From Diorhabda sublineata (Eukaryota > Arthropoda > Insecta > Coleoptera > Chrysomelidae): 64,000 nucleotides of DNA. This document shows positions 60,529 through 64,000 of this stretch, piece after piece. Within the stretch, counting starts at the first letter, position 1. Every line of letters begins with the position of its first letter. The notes under the pieces were generated by a model, which was not told where the DNA came from, made no database searches, and was given only the letters and a program-made list of their open reading frames with translations. Position numbers and translations under genes: made by a program. The stretch is taken from the NCBI RefSeq assembly GCF_026230105.1, contig NC_079481.1, positions 29,648,489 to 29,712,488 of the forward strand, read 5' to 3'.

Positions 60529-62400
60529 GCTGTTTGGAAGAAAATACTAATTTTTTATTACTGTGGAATTTGCTCGCACAAAAAAAATAGTAAAAATCGA
60601 GATTATAGAGAATTTTGTGCTCTATAACATGTGTAAACTAAATTTCGAAAAATTGTTTTGAAAATTGATTAAAAAAATCTTTTTATGAGGGGAATATATT
60701 GAAAATAATTACGTCAAATTGATATTCTTTGGAAATATAGAAAAAATGTTTCTAAAAAAGTTCAAAACGGCGTATAAAATGTTTTTTATTTAATTAATTT
60801 CGTGATTTTTGCTGCGATTTGGAAAGAATTATAATTTTATATACAGTATGAAAGTTTTTTAAAGATTTATTATCGAAAAATTAATTTAAACTTCCATTTT
60901 ATGTCATGGAAGACTAAGCTACCCCATTTTGAATAGAATTGTTTTTGAAGCGATCGAAATAATTCAAAATCTGCAAAATACTGAGAAAACTTTAAGGATT
61001 TTTCGAAATTTAATGATTCATTCAGTTATTTATTGGATTTTTTCCAAAAAAAAAGTTAAATTTAGAATACAAATTTGTACAAAAATCCACCAATTTTGAA
61101 TTTAAAATATTTCAATTTCTATCCAGACTAAAAATTAAAATAAAAACACGTAATTTAAAGCTGGCAACGCTGGTTGGAAGAAAATATCAATTTGTGAAAT
61201 TGAATTGATTGATTGATTGAAAAAAAAAATAGTAAAAATCGAAATTAGAGAGAATTTTGTGCTCTATAACATGTGTAAACTAAATTTCGAAAAATTGTTT
61301 TGAAAATTGATTAAAAAAATCTTTTTATGAGGGGAATATATTGAAAATAATTACGTCAAATTGATATTCTTTGGAAATATAGAAAAAATGTTTCTAAAAA
61401 AGTTCAAAACGGCGTATAAAATGTTTTTTATTTAATTAATTTCGTGATTTTTGCTGCGATTTGGAAAGAATTATAATTTTATATACAGTATGAAAGTTTT
61501 TTAAAGATTTATTATCGAAAAATTAATTTAAACTTCCATTTTATGTCATGGAAGACTAAGCTACCCCATTTTGAATAGAATTGTTTTTGAAGCGATCGAA
61601 ATAATTCAAAATCTGCAAAATACTGAGAAAACTTTAAGGATTTTTCGATATTTAATGATTCATTCAGTTATTTATTGGATTTTCTAAAAAAAAAGTTAAA
61701 TTTGGAATACAAATTTGTACAGAAATCCACCAATTTTGAATTTAAAATATTTCAATTTCTATCCAGACTAAAAATTAAAATAAAACACGTAATTTAAAGC
61801 TGGCAACGCTGGTTGGAAGAAAATATCAATTTGTGAAATTGAATTGATTGATTGATTGAAAAAAAAATAGTAAAAATCGAAATTAGAGAGAATTTTGTGC
61901 TCTATAACATGTGTAAACTAAATTTCGAAAAATTGTTTTGAAAATTGATTAAAAAAATCTTTTTATGAGGGGAATATATTGAAAATAATTACGTCAAATT
62001 GATATTCTTTGGAAATATAGAAAAAATATTTCTAAAAAAGTTCAAAACGGCGTATAAAATGTTTTTTATTCAATTAATTTCGTGATTTTTGCCGGAATAT
62101 ACAAATAATTTTAGTTTTATATACAGTACGAAAGTTTTATTTTAATTTCTTTATATTTTAATTTCCATTTTATATCGTGGAAGACTAAGCTACCCCATTT
62201 TGAATAGAATTCTTTTTGAAAGGATCGAAATAATTCACAATCTGCAAAATACTGGGAAAACTTTTTTCGATATTTAATGATTCATTGAGTTATTTACTAA
62301 ATTTCTCCAAAAAATTTGGAATACAAATTTGTACAGAAATCCACCAATTTTGAATTTAAAATATTTCAATTTTAATCCAAACTAAAAATTAAAATAATAT
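60529..62400. repeat. ~635-bp tandem repeat, three copies, AT-rich
   Basis: AAGCTGGCAACGCTG(T/G)TTGGAAG begins units near 60529, 61159 and 61798. Copies 1 and 2 are nearly identical through the GAAGACTAAGCTACCCCATT segment; the third has substitutions and deletions after about 62080. No open frames of note. The GGCAACGCTG start resembles a word in gene 3 intron 4 (GGCAACGTTG near 59708). Confidence 0.88.
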
Positions 62401-63165
62401 TACGAAATACTCCATTTTCACACCTGTACCTCTCATGAGGTATATAAAAACCATTTCCGCTTTTTTTATCAATACTATCCCACCCCCAAAGGTATTTTAA
62501 ATGAAATACTCGAAGGATAGTTCGAAAAAATCGAACCAAAACATAAAATTTGAAAACCAATCGACTTGTTCAATCGTAGAATCGCTTTTTCATCACACCG
62601 TCCTCGTATATATTTCATCGTGTTCCTTTGTGTGCCGGAACTTAATCAAACAAGCGCTTTCCAGTATGCGCGGCATCTAAACGAACCTAGGTTTACAATA
62701 AACTCACTTTTCACTGTCCAATGTATTATAACTTCCTTCAACAACATCAACCAGTATCACAACTTTTGATATAATATATAAATTACATTTGTGGAAAACG
62801 TCTCTCAAGACCAATTGTACGTTTATAGTAAAATCCTTCAACATTATATCAAACGGAGGTACAGAAAGATGTTACCTAGCTCCAGGTTCTCAAATCTTAT
62901 TTAATAACAATTGTTAATTATAAGTATACGAGGCCGTAAATTTATTCGACAGAATTCGTTTCTAATTATTGAAATCTATCGATGAATTTCTATCTGAGGT
63001 TCCAACAAACACAATATAGCAACTGATCCTCAAGATCTTCAAACAAGAGGAAATTGGAACCGCCTTGTACTCCGAGGACCATCCATTCACCCATTTTCGT
63101 ATCTATCCGTTTTGATTGAGTGTTCGATTCCTCAAACAAACATTTCAATGGATAATTTTTTAATA
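62401..63165. other. no gene seen
   Basis: Spacer without motif-bearing frames, RNA genes or clear repeats. Short frames at 62372-62560 (-) and 62566-62769 (+) lack recognisable features. Confidence 0.5.
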
Positions 63166-63170
63166 GAAAT

Positions 63171-64000
63171 TTTCACTTATTTCATCAATAACTTTTTTAT
63201 TTTTAAGTTTAGTACAAAAAGTTATGGAAACAAAATTGTAGATAAATCAATTCGCTACAATTTATGTCTGGAAAAATTTTTTGTGTGATCGGTAGTTTCA
63301 AAGATATAATTAATGAAGAATGTGTGTACAACCCTTTTTCTAAGAAGACGGCGTTAGAAATTTTCACTAATTTCATTAATAACTTTTTTATTTTCAAGTT
63401 TAGTGCAAAAAGTTATGGAAACAAAATTGTAGATAAATCAATTCGCTACAATTTATGTCTGAACAAATTTTCTGTGTGATCGGTAGTTTCAAAGATATAA
63501 TGAAGAATGTGTGTACAAATCTTTTTCTAAGAAGACGGCGTTAGGAATTTTCACTAATTTCATTAATAACTTTTTTATTTTCAAGTTTAGAGCAAAAAGT
63601 TATGGAAACAAAATTGTAGATAAATCAATTCGCTACAATTTATGTCTGAACAAATTTTCTGTGTGATCGGTAGTTTCAAAGATATAATGAAGAATGTGTG
63701 TACAAATCTTTTTCTAAGAAGACGGCGTTAGGAATTTTCACTAATTTCATTAATAACTTTTTTATTTTCAAGTTTAGTGCAAAAAGTTATGGAAACAAAA
63801 TTGTAGATAAATCAATTCGCTACAATTTATATCTGAACAAATTTTCTGTGTGATCGGTAGTTTCAAAGATATAATGAAGAATGTGTGTACAAATCTTTTT
63901 CTAAGAAGACGGCGTTAGGAATTTTCACTAATTTCATTAATAACTTTTTTATTTTCAAGTTTAGAGCAAAAAGTTATGGAAACAAAATTGTAGATAAATC
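63171..64000. repeat. 187-bp satellite array, at least 4.4 copies, cut by the window end
   Basis: TTTCACT(A/T)ATTTCAT anchors lie at 63171, 63362, 63549, 63736 and 63923: the first spacing is 191, then 187 each time. The first copy is the most diverged, so the array edge is on the left and it continues to the right beyond 64000. The unit contains ATCAATTCGCTACAATTTAT and AAGAAGACGGCGTTAG. Short frames here are by-products of the repeat. Confidence 0.92.

Noticed and set aside
63110..63140. GTTCGATTCC, resembling a tRNA T-loop
   Set aside because: No proper five-base T-stem, acceptor stem, anticodon arm or A/B-box spacing around it.

Overview
The window is eukaryotic, AT-rich DNA, most likely from an insect and plausibly a beetle. 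The evidence is a pure CCTAA/TTAGG array (the arthropod telomere repeat), GT-AG introns with short AT-rich introns, metazoan AATAAA polyadenylation signals, mariner/Tc1 and LINE relics, and a tandem cluster of secreted phospholipase A1/lipase-type genes of the kind expanded in insects. The species cannot be fixed from sequence alone. Nothing looks bacterial, and there is no CRISPR array, operon or convincing tRNA/rRNA.

Only the region 47.4-60.4 kb carries recognisable host genes: three related lipase-family genes, all on the + strand. Gene 1 (47401-48980) keeps five exons and the catalytic Asp and His. It has lost the nucleophile serine and oxyanion-hole motif and carries an in-frame stop. 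Gene 2 (52436-56206) and gene 3 (58154-60348) are intact six-exon genes with near-identical exon lengths, signal peptides, a full Ser-Asp-His triad and a very short lid, which points to phospholipase A1-type activity on dietary or membrane lipids. A 112-bp satellite fills intron 2 of gene 2 and a second, more diverged array of it separates genes 2 and 3.

The rest is repeat-dominated; roughly half of the 64 kb is tandem arrays of unrelated units. From left to right: a 189-bp satellite (1.6-4.7 kb); two 367-bp repeats; a 640-bp inverted-repeat element enclosing 36 telomere-type repeats (5.6-6.3 kb); T-rich simple sequence (9.2-11.4 kb); a 393-bp satellite with a conserved hairpin motif (14.0-17.8 kb); a 516-bp mariner-derived repeat (21.0-22.5 kb); an alternating 870/807-bp mariner-derived higher-order array (25.9-31.8 kb); a 356-bp satellite with no length variation at the checked anchor and a 7-mer higher-order block (33.2-39.8 kb); a ~349-bp repeat (43.2-45.3 kb); a 375-bp repeat carrying an exon-like open frame (49.5-52.1 kb); the 112-bp satellite (52.9-55.1 and 56.7-57.9 kb); a ~635-bp repeat (60.5-62.4 kb); and a 187-bp satellite that runs off the right end.

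Between the arrays lie decayed transposable-element coding fragments: mariner N- and C-terminal pieces, a Tc1/IS630-type transposase, LINE reverse transcriptase, RNase H and tail pieces, and one broken copy of an uncharacterised gene family that I recall as amplified in arthropod genomes. The layout suits a pericentromeric, subtelomeric or otherwise heterochromatin-like domain with a small lipase cluster embedded in it. The most unusual items are the telomere-repeat palindrome, a hammerhead-ribozyme-like fold at 32.48-32.58 kb, the two mariner/satellite higher-order arrays, the exon-bearing 375-bp array, and the array inserted in a lipase intron between 19-bp direct repeats.
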